Origin: Oceanospirillum beijerinckii DSM 7166 | Lineage (GTDB): Bacteria > Pseudomonadota > Gammaproteobacteria > Pseudomonadales > Halomonadaceae | Length of the DNA: 64,000 bases | Reading direction: 5' to 3' | NCBI RefSeq assembly: GCF_000422425.1 | Contig: NZ_AULT01000023.1 | Coordinates: 1 to 64,000, forward strand | Notes under the pieces: generated by a model | The model's input: the letters and a program-made list of their open reading frames with translations, nothing else | Databases searched by the model: none | What the model was told of the DNA's origin: nothing | Position numbers and translations under genes: made by a program | Shown here: positions 1 through 7,957 of the stretch, in pieces | How positions within the stretch are numbered: position 1 is the first letter of the stretch | How the letters are laid out: every line of letters begins with the position of its first letter

Positions 1-272
1 ATTTGGGTTTAGTGCCTCGTATCCAGCAATCAGGGCAATGGAAAGGAAGAAGCCGTTTAAGTAAGCAGGGGCCAGCCAAAATAAGAGCAAAGCTCTATAT
101 GGCAGCAGTCAGTTGTTTACAACATAACCCAGATATTCGACATCAATTTAAGCGTTTAGTAGAGAAGGGTAAAAGTAAAATGCAGGCCCTGTGCGCAGGT
201 ATGCGCAAGCTTGTTCAAATTTGTTTTGGTGTTGTAAAGCATCAAAGCGAATATCACCCTCAATCAGCCTAA
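1..272 (+). mobile_element. IS110-family transposase, C-terminal fragment cut by window start
   Basis: The frame is open from the window edge to a TAA at 270-272. The visible ~90 residues look like the C-terminal (transposase_20, helix-hairpin-helix) part of IS110-type transposases: a GLVPRIQQSG segment, then KIRAKLYMAA, then a basic KGKSKMQALCAGMRKL helix, and a tail ending HQSEYHP. The gene starts upstream of the window, so intactness cannot be judged. About 170 bp of non-coding sequence follows, and IS110 elements usually lack obvious terminal inverted repeats, so I cannot place the element's right end. It lies downstream of, and convergent with, the F420 operon. Confidence 0.8.
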
Positions 273-374
273 AAGAGCTGTTGAAGGTGATTTGGAGAGA
301 TGGTATCTACTCTCGTAACCAGTTTGGTATTCCAAGCGATTTATCGAGATTGGTATTGCCCTATAAATAGCTAA

Positions 375-412
375 TAAAAAAATGCACCCTGACATTTTCA
401 GCCAGAGTGCAT
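375..412 (-). terminator. Rho-independent terminator of the F420 operon
   Basis: Read on the minus strand, a hairpin with ATGCAC/GTGCAT outer arms (382-412, one inner mismatch) is followed by a run of seven T (plus-strand A tract at 376-382). It lies about 30 bp past the stop codon of the LLM gene and would end the cofH-to-LLM transcript. Confidence 0.7.
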
Positions 413-440
413 AAGGAGCATCGAAAGAGAGGAAGAGCGT

Positions 441-1445
441 TTACTTGGAGAAGTGAGGGATAATATGCTTACCGTACTTCTCTACGATGCTTTCTTCATC
501 GCCGCTATCCAGGTAGATATTGAACTGAGTGGTCCCCACTTCTTCCAGCTTCTTCAGCTTGGCGATATGGTCTTCAACGGAGCCCAGTACACAGAACTCA
601 TCAACGATATCTTCAGTGATAAAGTCCAGGTATGGGTTATCACTCTGACCATGTTTGGAGTAATCATAACCCTGACGGTTTTTGATATAAGAGGTCAGAC
701 TTTCCGGCACCTGGCCGCTGTTATCACCGTATTTCTCAACGATATCTGCAACGTGGTTACCGACCATCGCCGGGAACCATTTGGTCGCTTCCAGACAACG
801 CTCTTTAGTACCGAAGTAAGCCGGAGCAGACGCGATCACTTCGTAGTTGCTCATATCACGGCCCGCTTCGTTACCGGCTGCAATCGCCTGATCTTTAAAC
901 CACTGAATCAGTGTTGGAGAAGCAATCTGCAGTACCACACCATCGCCCACTTCCCCCGCGGTTTGCAGTGCTTTAGGGCCGTAAGCACCGATATAAACCG
1001 GCAGCTCATAACCCTCTGCCCAAGGGAATTTCACCGGTGCCGGACATTCGCCGTACTGAACTTCCTCACCGCGTACCATCGCCTTAACCTTGGTGGTAAA
1101 TTCAGCAACACGGGCCAGATTAGCCGGTTTTTTACCCAGCACACGGACACCACTGTCGCCACGCCCCAGACCGATATGGAAACGGCCATTACTCTGTAGC
1201 GCCAGGCTACCAAACAGACTTGCTGCCTGAGACCAATCACGGGCATTAGGGTGTGTTACACAAGGGCCAAAGCTGATCTTAGAGGTATGTTCCATACACA
1301 TGGCAATGGCTGGATAACACTCACGCCACAGTACATGGGAATCATAGAACCAACAGTGGGTGAAACCCGCTTCTTCTGCTTGTTTTGCCAGGTTACGTGC
1401 GCGCTCTGGGCTGATAAAGCCTTTAAAAGTAATACCAAAATCCAT
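441..1445 (-). CDS. LLM-class F420-dependent oxidoreductase (Mer-like, CPS_4043-type)
   Basis: The product is 334 residues, a luciferase-like (beta/alpha)8 enzyme related to methylene-tetrahydromethanopterin reductase. Visible family signatures are GLGRGDSGVRVLG near residues 92-104 and PVYIGAYGPKALQTAGE near 149-165, which form the F420-side glycine-rich region. It resembles the family I remember as TIGR03842 (CPS_4043, Colwellia). An AGGAGA ribosome site lies 6 bases before the ATG. It is the last gene of an operon with F420 biosynthesis and npdG, so use of F420H2 is well supported by context. The substrate is not known. Because the operon carries RutR-like operators and the regulon includes dihydropyrimidinase, I infer a cyclic ureide or pyrimidine C=C reductase. 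A 185-bp gap with tandem repeats separates it from npdG, so it may have extra regulation. Confidence 0.85.
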   Translation of the reverse strand: MDFGITFKGFISPERARNLAKQAEEAGFTHCWFYDSHVLWRECYPAIAMCMEHTSKISFGPCVTHPNARDWSQAASLFGSLALQSNGRFHIGLGRGDSGVRVLGKKPANLARVAEFTTKVKAMVRGEEVQYGECPAPVKFPWAEGYELPVYIGAYGPKALQTAGEVGDGVVLQIASPTLIQWFKDQAIAAGNEAGRDMSNYEVIASAPAYFGTKERCLEATKWFPAMVGNHVADIVEKYGDNSGQVPESLTSYIKNRQGYDYSKHGQSDNPYLDFITEDIVDEFCVLGSVEDHIAKLKKLEEVGTTQFNIYLDSGDEESIVEKYGKHIIPHFSK

Positions 1446-1566
1446 CGTTATTCTCCTAGTCAGGACTCTTTTGTTGTTATAAACAGTAGGTGTTATAAGT
1501 GGCTGCTGTTATGGATTAACAGTCTTTATGTATCGAACGTTTATAAATCGAGCTTTTATGAATCGC

Positions 1567-1622
1567 GCTCTATAAATAAAGAGCGATAAATAGAGCTCTA
1601 TAAATAGAAAGCGATAAATAGC
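1567..1622. repeat. Two 28-bp tandem repeats between npdG and the LLM gene
   Basis: Units at 1567-1594 and 1595-1622 match at 25 of 28 positions. Each starts GCTCTATAAATA and carries GCGATAAATAG near its end. Weaker, more diverged copies seem to continue toward 1535. The repeats are AT-rich and sit inside the operon, 120 bp before the LLM start. They may be a regulatory or mRNA-structure element, or a simple slippage product. Confidence 0.75.
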
Positions 1623-1630
1623 GTTTGCTA

Positions 1631-2299
1631 CTAATGGTCAGGTGCCCAGATCTTCACACCGGCGTGTGAGAAAGGGACCTTCTTGGAAATATTCAAACGG
1701 ATCAGAATCGGCGTTATCGCCTCAATGCAGCGGGCATTCACCGCAGGGCCTGCGTTATAGGCCTTCACATCCAGGCTTTCGATCAGTTCAATGACTTTTT
1801 CTTTCGCGGCCAGGTCATTGCCACACACCAGAATGTCGCAGTTGATGGCATGGCCTAGCTTGTTCAGCGTGGCGGCAGACACATTATGCAGAGCACCGAC
1901 CACAGGAATCTCATCACCCAGTAAGACTTGGGCTTCTTCTGTCGCCGAGCCTGCTTCAGGCATCGCCACTGCTTTAGGATCGCCATCGGCCAGAGGTACC
2001 ACGATATCCACCAGAATTTTGCCGTTCAGCTCCGGTTTAATCGCTTCCAGCGTGGCGTTATGGGCGGCGTAAGGTACAGCCAGAATCACAATCTCATCCG
2101 CTGCAGCCGTAGCAGCCAGGTTATCGACACCGCTGATAACACCGGTCACACCTTGCTGTTGCTCATTCAGTTCCTGAGCGATCTGTGCGGCGCGCTCGCC
2201 ATCACGGGAACCTAACGCCACATCAACACCTGCAGCCGCAAATCTCAGGGCTAAGCCTTTTCCTTGTGGGCCTGTCCCACCCAAAATAGCAATTTTCAT
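1631..2299 (-). CDS. npdG: F420H2:NADP+ oxidoreductase (NADPH-dependent F420 reductase)
   Basis: The protein is 222 residues with an N-terminal Rossmann fold, [17 protein letters not shown] at residues 4-20, followed by GSRDGERA, the NADP-phosphate binding pattern of the Fno/NpdG family. These enzymes transfer hydride between NADP(H) and F420 in the cytoplasm; here it would supply F420H2 from NADPH. The ATG overlaps the cofE stop codon by 4 bp (ATGA), indicating translational coupling. Its place between F420 biosynthesis genes and an F420-type LLM enzyme fits a role in cofactor recycling. The length is normal for the family. The reaction direction in vivo is inferred. Confidence 0.9.
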   Translation of the reverse strand: MKIAILGGTGPQGKGLALRFAAAGVDVALGSRDGERAAQIAQELNEQQQGVTGVISGVDNLAATAAADEIVILAVPYAAHNATLEAIKPELNGKILVDIVVPLADGDPKAVAMPEAGSATEEAQVLLGDEIPVVGALHNVSAATLNKLGHAINCDILVCGNDLAAKEKVIELIESLDVKAYNAGPAVNARCIEAITPILIRLNISKKVPFSHAGVKIWAPDH

Positions 2300-3189
2300 C
2301 GGAATAGATCCTCTCGTTGTGGGCGCACAAGATCACGGGCAGAGCTGTCTGTTTTCTGCCAATCAACGCCTTTAAAAATCAAAACGGGTTTTTTGCCGTT
2401 TTTACTCATCAGCAAGCCAGAAGCGGCTGCGATTTCATCAGCCAAAGCGGGAACGGTGACTGAAAGTACCCGCCCGTAAGCATCGGTGTCCCCGGCCAGA
2501 TCCACCTTGCCCGGCACATTGGCCAGACCGACGGCGACATTCACCAGGCCCATACGCCAGGGACGACCAAAGGTATCGGTAATAATCACACCCAGGGATT
2601 TGCCTGTTGCGCTCTCAAGGGAACGGCAGATCTCACGGGCACTATAGTCCGGGTCATGAGGCAACAGAATGACCTTACCTTCGGCATCGACATTGGATTC
2701 ATCCACTGCCGCATTGGCGCAGATAAAGCCCAGACGATGCTCCGCGATAATGGTGCCCTCCTCCTGATCCGGGCGTTTTGAGGTCCGCACCAAGCGGTTG
2801 GATTCAGATAGAATCACCTGCACTTTGCGCGGGTCTTTATTCAGTTCTTTACCCAGACTCAGGGCTTCTTCGCTCGGAGTGATCTCATTCAGGTCGATAA
2901 TCTGACCTTCCTGTTTCGAGACCACCTTGTGGGCAATCACAATGATGTCGCCATCATCCAGCCGGTACTGCTGCTTATCGATCGCCTCTAGAATCAGTCC
3001 GTTCAGATCATCACCGGGATAGATATCTGGAATACCGTCCAGTGCGACAATACTGACTTCGTTATTCGTGCTGCTTGCTTTCTGAACGGTGTTTGCTTCC
3101 TGAGAGCCGCTAGCCATTTGGATCTCATCGGCTATCTGAACGTCGCTGGTTGCTTGAATGTCGCTAGCTATTTGCATACTGCTCGTCAT
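2296..3189 (-). CDS. cofE: Coenzyme F420-0:L-glutamate ligase with unusual N-terminal repeat
   Basis: CofE adds glutamates, GTP-dependently, to F420-0. From about residue 45 the protein follows the family: [32 protein letters not shown], and later [24 protein letters not shown] and a C-terminal GVDW segment. It is the short, stand-alone form, without the nitroreductase-like domain fused in mycobacterial FbiB. Residues 6-41 form six tandem hexapeptides, each starting with Gln ([36 protein letters not shown]), absent from CofE proteins I know. AGGAG lies 7 bases before the first ATG, so the extension is probably translated. The gene is 10 bp after cofC and overlaps npdG. Confidence 0.92.
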   Translation of the reverse strand: MTSSMQIASDIQATSDVQIADEIQMASGSQEANTVQKASSTNNEVSIVALDGIPDIYPGDDLNGLILEAIDKQQYRLDDGDIIVIAHKVVSKQEGQIIDLNEITPSEEALSLGKELNKDPRKVQVILSESNRLVRTSKRPDQEEGTIIAEHRLGFICANAAVDESNVDAEGKVILLPHDPDYSAREICRSLESATGKSLGVIITDTFGRPWRMGLVNVAVGLANVPGKVDLAGDTDAYGRVLSVTVPALADEIAAASGLLMSKNGKKPVLIFKGVDWQKTDSSARDLVRPQREDLFR

Positions 3190-3199
3190 CTGAAATCTC

Positions 3200-3823
3200 C
3201 TATGCGGATCTTTTCTCGAACTCGGAGTCGACCCGGCTTAAGTCCTCAGGGCGATCGATATCGTGGGAAAGGCTTTCTAAAAACACTCGGCGTGTATGCA
3301 GGCCTGCCTCAAAAGCAGCCAATAGATGCTTTCGGCTTGAGTTAGGGCCAAAACAGAACGGCATCACATCCGGTGGCGTGGTCATAAGGGCGTTGGTGCC
3401 GCCATCGTATGACGGGCAAACAATTACAGAGCGCTCGGCCACCGGGTGATTTAACAGGGTTTCCATCTCGCCAAGATCCAGCGCCTGAATATCCCCAGGA
3501 ACCACCAGCTGACTGTCAAAACCCTGCTCGGTGTTATAACGCGCAGCTTGGGATACGGCTGCATTAAGACCTGACTGTTGTGGCTCTTCGTGCTGTTCTT
3601 CTATTAGCACCTCAGCACCATAACTCTCTGCGATCTGTTGTATCTCTTGTGATGCGGTGACCACCAGCAAGTTATGCTGCGGATACATCTGTTGGAAAAA
3701 GCTGAGGTTTTTCTCAAACAGATACAGTGCTAAGCGCTTCCGTTCACCTGGTTTGAGCACCTTGGCCAAGCGGGTCTTTGAGCACTCTGGATTCTTCATT
3801 GGAATCACGATAGATAACTTCAT
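3200..3823 (-). CDS. cofC: Phospholactate-type guanylyltransferase of F420 biosynthesis
   Basis: The CofC/FbiD family activates a three-carbon phospho-acid with GTP for CofD. The N-terminus shows the nucleotidyltransferase start IVIPMKN...TRLAKVL; VVPGDIQALD lies mid-protein, and GPNSSRKHLLAAFEAG and HDIDRPEDL lie near the C-terminus, all typical of the family. The start was set at the ATG 3821-3823 because AGGAGG stands 7 bases upstream; the in-frame GTP-side GTG at 3829 is only one base from that site. The substrate (2-phospho-L-lactate, phosphoenolpyruvate or 3-phospho-D-glycerate) cannot be told from sequence by eye. It sits between cofD and cofE. Confidence 0.9.
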   Translation of the reverse strand: MKLSIVIPMKNPECSKTRLAKVLKPGERKRLALYLFEKNLSFFQQMYPQHNLLVVTASQEIQQIAESYGAEVLIEEQHEEPQQSGLNAAVSQAARYNTEQGFDSQLVVPGDIQALDLGEMETLLNHPVAERSVIVCPSYDGGTNALMTTPPDVMPFCFGPNSSRKHLLAAFEAGLHTRRVFLESLSHDIDRPEDLSRVDSEFEKRSA

Positions 3824-3863
3824 CACCACACCTCCTGTTCCTTCCCGTTCACTTAAAACAGCC

Positions 3864-4958
3864 TTAAAGCACCGGCTCGGGTTTAGGTTTATGGGAGCTA
3901 TCTGCTTGTGTCGCAGAAGTCAGATCAAGTGTGCTTTCTTGAACACCTGCCGCTTGCGCTTGAGCACCTGCCGCTCGATAGCCTGTCGCTTTGGCGTCTT
4001 GATAAAGACCCACAATGGCTTCCGCCAGCGCGATCTTTTCCTGTCGCTGGAACATCAAGGTGTCGAGAGGAAAAACATGTTCGACTCGCTGGCTCAGTTC
4101 AGGCAGAACACTCAAGTCCTGCTTATCGACCACCAGGCCATCAATCAGCCCCTGATAGAAGTCTGCAACACCCACCACATCACTGCGATAACCCGCCACC
4201 TTCATCATGGAATCCGCAGGGCCTTTCACTGTTTTGCCATTAATTAACGGTGATACCGCGACCTTAAAAGCAGAGGCCTTCTCCAGTGCGTCACGTATAC
4301 CCGGCACGGACAGAATGGGATGAATACTGACGATGGGATTACTCGGCGCGATCACAATCAGATCCGCTTCAGCAATCGCTTTCAGTGCTTCAGGCGTTGC
4401 CGTAGCGTCTTCGATAGCCGTGATGTTGAAACCCAACAGCTCAGGTTTGCAGCCGTGTTTTACAAAGTAATCCTGAAAATCGATCCAACCGTCTTCCGTT
4501 TTAACCTGGTTATGAATGGCATCATCGGTCGGCAGGATAATCGGCGTATTAACACCTAAAGAGCGGGCGATATTGCTCGCGATTTCTGACGGCCTTACGC
4601 CTTTTTTGCGCTGTTCTGTGCGATATATATGGGTGGCAAAATCCTTATCGCCCAGGTACATCCAGGTATCGGAGCCCAGCTTCTTTAACTGATCTAAGAC
4701 CCGGTTACTTTCCTCTTTGAGGCCCCAGCCTTTTTCCTTATCGATCTCGTCGGCCAGGGTGTAGGTCAGCGTATCGATATCAGGGGACACCCAAAGGCCA
4801 TGGAATTCCTGATCATCGCCCACATTACCGATGATGCTGAACTGCTCGGCGTATTGGCTAAAGGCAAAACCTTCCGCCATCTTGGCACCACCCACACCGC
4901 CACTGAGCAGTAAGATGTTGCTCGATTTTTGGGCCTTAATCGTTGGCTGTAGATTCAT
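3864..4958 (-). CDS. cofD: 2-phospho-L-lactate transferase (F420-0 forming)
   Basis: CofD joins the activated phospho-acid to the deazaflavin Fo. The N-terminal LLLSGGVGGAKMAEG (residues 16-30) is the family's glycine-rich nucleotide-binding start, followed by IIGNVGDDQEFHGLWVSPDIDTL and later IAPSNPIVSIHPIL, both highly typical. The length of 364 residues slightly exceeds the usual ~310-330. The excess is an Ala/Gln- and Pro-rich C-terminal tail from about residue 325, ending KPKPEPVL, which looks disordered. The start codon overlaps the cofH stop by 4 bp, so the two are probably translationally coupled. Confidence 0.93.
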   Translation of the reverse strand: MNLQPTIKAQKSSNILLLSGGVGGAKMAEGFAFSQYAEQFSIIGNVGDDQEFHGLWVSPDIDTLTYTLADEIDKEKGWGLKEESNRVLDQLKKLGSDTWMYLGDKDFATHIYRTEQRKKGVRPSEIASNIARSLGVNTPIILPTDDAIHNQVKTEDGWIDFQDYFVKHGCKPELLGFNITAIEDATATPEALKAIAEADLIVIAPSNPIVSIHPILSVPGIRDALEKASAFKVAVSPLINGKTVKGPADSMMKVAGYRSDVVGVADFYQGLIDGLVVDKQDLSVLPELSQRVEHVFPLDTLMFQRQEKIALAEAIVGLYQDAKATGYRAAGAQAQAAGVQESTLDLTSATQADSSHKPKPEPVL

Positions 4959-6244
4959 AAGGCGACCCTCCCTGATGTTGCGATCAGTTGGGCATCATTA
5001 ATGGAACGCGGAATCAGAGTTTCAGAGTGTGAAATAACGGAATCAATCCGTGCATCAACCGGTTGCTCGTACTCTTCAACTACTCTATACAGAGTATTAC
5101 GGCGCACCGGTTCGCGGCCTGCCGCGCTGATCATACGCACCATATCTTCCGGTACGATCTCCTGACCGTGTTTGCCACCGGAGGATCGGGAAATACTTTC
5201 GTTCATCAGGGTACCACCCAGATCATTGGCACCGGACTGCAGCATCTGTTGAGCGTAGTCCGGCCCTAACTTGACCCAGGACGCCTGGATATTGTCGATC
5301 CAACCGTTGAGCATCAGACGGGCGATAGCGTGCATACGGATATTTTCTTCCACCGTAGGACCCGGTCGAACATTGGGCGTGTTCTGATACAGAGGGGATT
5401 CGTAATGGACAAAACCCAGCGGCACAAACTCGGTAAAACCGCCGGTCTGTTTCTGAATGCCACGAATTGTATTGATATGCGCCGCCCAGTGTTCCGGTCC
5501 ATCGATATGGCCATACATAATGGTCGCTGTGGTGGGTAGCCCCAGATCATGGGCGGTGGTGATAATCTCGATCCACTGCTCTGTGGTCAGCTTATCCCGC
5601 GTCAGCTGCTGACGGATCTCAACATCTAAAATCTCAGCGGCGGTACCCGGCATCGAATCCAGACCGTGATCCATCAGATCCTGAATAAACTCGGCAATGG
5701 AGAGTTTGCTTTTTGCTGCGCCAAACCAGATCTCAAAAGGAGAGAAGGCGTGAATATGAATGCCCGGTACCCGTGCCTTAACCGCTTTTAAGATATCGCG
5801 ATAGTGAGTGCCTGGAATATTGGGATGCAGACCACCTTGAATACACACCTCGGTCGCGCCTCGGTTCCAAGCCTCTTCTGCACGATCAGCAATCTCATCC
5901 AAGCTCAGTAATTCTGCATCAGCATCTTCTTTACGCTTGGCAAAACCACAGAACTTACAGCCCATGTAGCAGACATTGGTAAAGTTGATATTGCGGGTAA
6001 TCACAAAGCTGGCCTGATTGCCAACAGCTTGTTTACGAATATAGTCAGCGGTCGCGATCAAGCCATCCAACTCAGCGCCCGTCGCGCCAAACAGCTTGAC
6101 GGCATCCGTTTCTGACAGCTCACAACCTGCGATAACAGACAGCAGAATTGCTTGGATACTTTCCTCAACACCCGACAACTGATGGATCAAATTCTGACGC
6201 TCAGAACGGCTCTTGTTCAGGTTTAGGACACTTGGTGCATTCAT
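4955..6244 (-). CDS. cofH: Fo synthase subunit 2 (radical SAM)
   Basis: CofH uses radical SAM chemistry to join tyrosine to the ribityl-aminouracil precursor, giving the intermediate that CofG turns into the deazaflavin Fo. The CX3CX2C cluster motif is VCYMGCKFCGF, with cysteines at 92, 96 and 99, preceded by RNINFTN. Family segments CIQGGLHPNI, HIHAFSPFE and TTATIMYGHID follow. The start was taken at ATG 6242-6244, preceded by AAGGAAAG; a start 8 codons earlier lacks a ribosome site. It is the first gene of the operon, about 350 bp downstream of two RutR-type operators. Its usual partner CofG is encoded 38 kb away. Confidence 0.93.
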   Translation of the reverse strand: MNAPSVLNLNKSRSERQNLIHQLSGVEESIQAILLSVIAGCELSETDAVKLFGATGAELDGLIATADYIRKQAVGNQASFVITRNINFTNVCYMGCKFCGFAKRKEDADAELLSLDEIADRAEEAWNRGATEVCIQGGLHPNIPGTHYRDILKAVKARVPGIHIHAFSPFEIWFGAAKSKLSIAEFIQDLMDHGLDSMPGTAAEILDVEIRQQLTRDKLTTEQWIEIITTAHDLGLPTTATIMYGHIDGPEHWAAHINTIRGIQKQTGGFTEFVPLGFVHYESPLYQNTPNVRPGPTVEENIRMHAIARLMLNGWIDNIQASWVKLGPDYAQQMLQSGANDLGGTLMNESISRSSGGKHGQEIVPEDMVRMISAAGREPVRRNTLYRVVEEYEQPVDARIDSVISHSETLIPRSINDAQLIATSGRVAL

Positions 6245-6600
6245 ATTTCTTTCCTTAACTTCAAACACTTCTAAGAAAAGGCTTGGTGTTCATGTTCAGT
6301 TGAGCAGCCTTTAAGTGGCCCAAATGCTGAACAAACTGTCCGGGAAAGAGAACGTAAAGCGGATTCGATAAAGCAAAGTTTAGCAACAGAGTAATCGTGC
6401 TTATGACATCAATCGTTTGATTGCACTGGTTACGTTTACTGCGCCAAAAACGGGTTTGCTGCTCTGTAAATGAGCTTACGGCTCCGTAAATCGCCTTGCT
6501 TATCGGTCGCAGATGAACGGGGGAAACACCCTGCATATTCATCAATTCTGCGACTCCGTTTTTCTTCTTATTCTCGGTATCAGGTTTGTACTCACAAACT

Positions 6601-6618
6601 TTTTACCAAACGGTAAAA
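6601..6618 (-). promoter_or_regulatory. RutR-type operator O1 upstream of cofH
   Basis: Perfect inverted repeat with 7-bp arms TTTTACC and GGTAAAA around a 4-bp spacer. It lies just downstream of the putative -10 of the cofH promoter, so binding there would block transcription start. Confidence 0.7.
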
Positions 6619-6620
6619 AC

Positions 6621-6650
6621 ATACTAGATTAAAATTTACCAAACGGTCAA
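6621..6650 (-). promoter_or_regulatory. cofH operon promoter overlapping RutR-type operator O2
   Basis: On the minus strand TTGACC (6650-6645) can serve as -35 and TAGTAT (6626-6621) as -10, 18 bp apart. The palindrome at 6635-6650 (half-sites TTTACC and GGTCAA, 4-bp spacer) covers the -35 box. A regulator bound here would repress the F420 operon. Confidence 0.65.
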
Positions 6651-7051
6651 GAAAAATTAAGAACGTAAAAAAACAGGAATATCAGAATAAAAATAAAAAC
6701 ATAACTATTTGAAATTATTAGGCTTTTAATCATTAAGAAAAGAGAATAATGGGGGATTGCAGCCGTTTAGGCCGAAGAAAAATTTCAAAAATTTGAGAAG
6801 AAATGAGAAGAAATGACAGGACGAGCGGAAAAATGACACAACAGGTGCAACTGAGGACTGACTTTAAGAGCAAGCAGGAAAGCCAAAAATGGTAGAGATA
6901 AATGTCAGAAATTTATGATCAAGAGGAGAGAAAAATAGCAACAAGGGTAAACTCAACACCCAATCACAGAGATTCAACAATCACTGATTTTGAGATTATG
7001 CTCTTACCCTGGATAGATATGGTGAAACCAGAATTTAGGCCTTATCCTAAA
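6651..7051. other. 400-bp intergenic stretch, AT-rich
   Basis: Between the F420 operon promoter and the 3' end of the rutR-like gene I see only AT-rich sequence with no convincing gene. A short open frame at 6902-7144 runs into the regulator gene on the other strand, lacks a ribosome site and resembles nothing I know. Confidence 0.5.
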
Positions 7052-7705
7052 TTAGCTCAGGCCCACACCCTTAAGAATCACATGAGTCAAAAACTCAGTA
7101 GCAGTCTGATAATCTGCTTCATCGAGTTCACCCTTGCCCAGTGATAACTCAACCTGAGAAGAAAAGTCGGCATAGGTCTGAGTGGATGACCAGATTAAGA
7201 AAAACAGATGATAAGGATCAATCGGGTCCATTTTTCCCTCTGCGATCCAATCTTTTACCAGCTGGACATCCGCTTCCAATACCGGCGTCAAACTGGACTT
7301 GAGATAGTCTTTTAAATGGGGTGCGCCATTGATAATCTCAATCGCAAACACCTTGGAAGCCTTGGGGTTGGTGCGTGAAAGCTCGACTTTGCCACGAATA
7401 TAGTTACGCAGCATCTCCGCAGGCTCCTCACCTTCCTGATCCAGCAGGGCCATTTTTTCCAGCCAGAGATCAAGAATATTTTCCAGTACACGGTGATACA
7501 GCACTTCCTTGGATGAAAAGTAGTACAGCAGATTTTGCTTAGACATGCCTGCATGTTCAGCAATCGCCTCGATAGCCGTACCGTTATAGCCATTTCGAGA
7601 AAACAGCTCTTCAGCAATATGAAGTATTTTTGCCTCATGAGCTTCTCGGATACGGGAACGACGACGGGGTTTCTTGGCAGAGGGTTCATCTGATGAACTT
7701 GACAT
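7052..7705 (-). CDS. rutR: TetR-family regulator resembling pyrimidine regulator RutR
   Basis: This is a DNA-binding TetR protein with the helix-turn-helix at about residues 35-55 (TAIEAIAEHAGMSKQNLLYYF). It aligns well, from memory, with E. coli RutR along its length: LLYYFSSKEVLY, an ILDLWLEKM helix, YIRGKVELSRTNPKASKVFAIEIINGAP, and in the ligand domain KMDPIDPYHLFFLIWSSTQTYADFSSQVE. RutR responds to uracil and thymine. The start was set at ATG 7703-7705; an upstream ATG at 7744 sits right against the operator and lacks a ribosome site. A RutR-type palindrome at 7747-7762 suggests autoregulation. I infer that it controls the F420 operon, cofG and the permease-dihydropyrimidinase operon. 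Confidence 0.8.
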   Translation of the reverse strand: MSSSSDEPSAKKPRRRSRIREAHEAKILHIAEELFSRNGYNGTAIEAIAEHAGMSKQNLLYYFSSKEVLYHRVLENILDLWLEKMALLDQEGEEPAEMLRNYIRGKVELSRTNPKASKVFAIEIINGAPHLKDYLKSSLTPVLEADVQLVKDWIAEGKMDPIDPYHLFFLIWSSTQTYADFSSQVELSLGKGELDEADYQTATEFLTHVILKGVGLS

Positions 7706-7746
7706 TATTTCACGATTCCGATGAATGAATGGTATATGCACCATAT

Positions 7747-7762
7747 TTTACCATATGGTAGA
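7747..7762 (-). promoter_or_regulatory. RutR-type operator upstream of the rutR-like gene
   Basis: The 16-bp palindrome is TTTACC-ATAT-GGTAGA, 42 bp before the chosen start codon. One position differs from perfect symmetry. It suggests negative autoregulation. Confidence 0.6.
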
Positions 7763-7957
7763 AATTAACCAAGCAGTTTGCACCAAATCAATGCACACGC
7801 TCAAACTTATCCGCTCTATCGTCGCCATTATCGCTGAAATAAAAACACCTTTACCCGGCCGCCAAGGCGATCAAACCATTTCATCCTAGACAGGAGCGTT
7901 GATACGTTAAATGTTAAAAACCTAAATAGCGGTTAAGCAAAAACTTAACTGAATGCC

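Noticed and set aside
453-1199. 248-codon plus-strand frame opposite the LLM gene
   Set aside because: Shadow of a well-supported gene; composition unlike a protein family and no ribosome site.
6261-6545. 94-codon frame between the operators and cofH
   Set aside because: It overlaps the cofH start region, has no ribosome site and no recognisable domain; better seen as a 5' leader.
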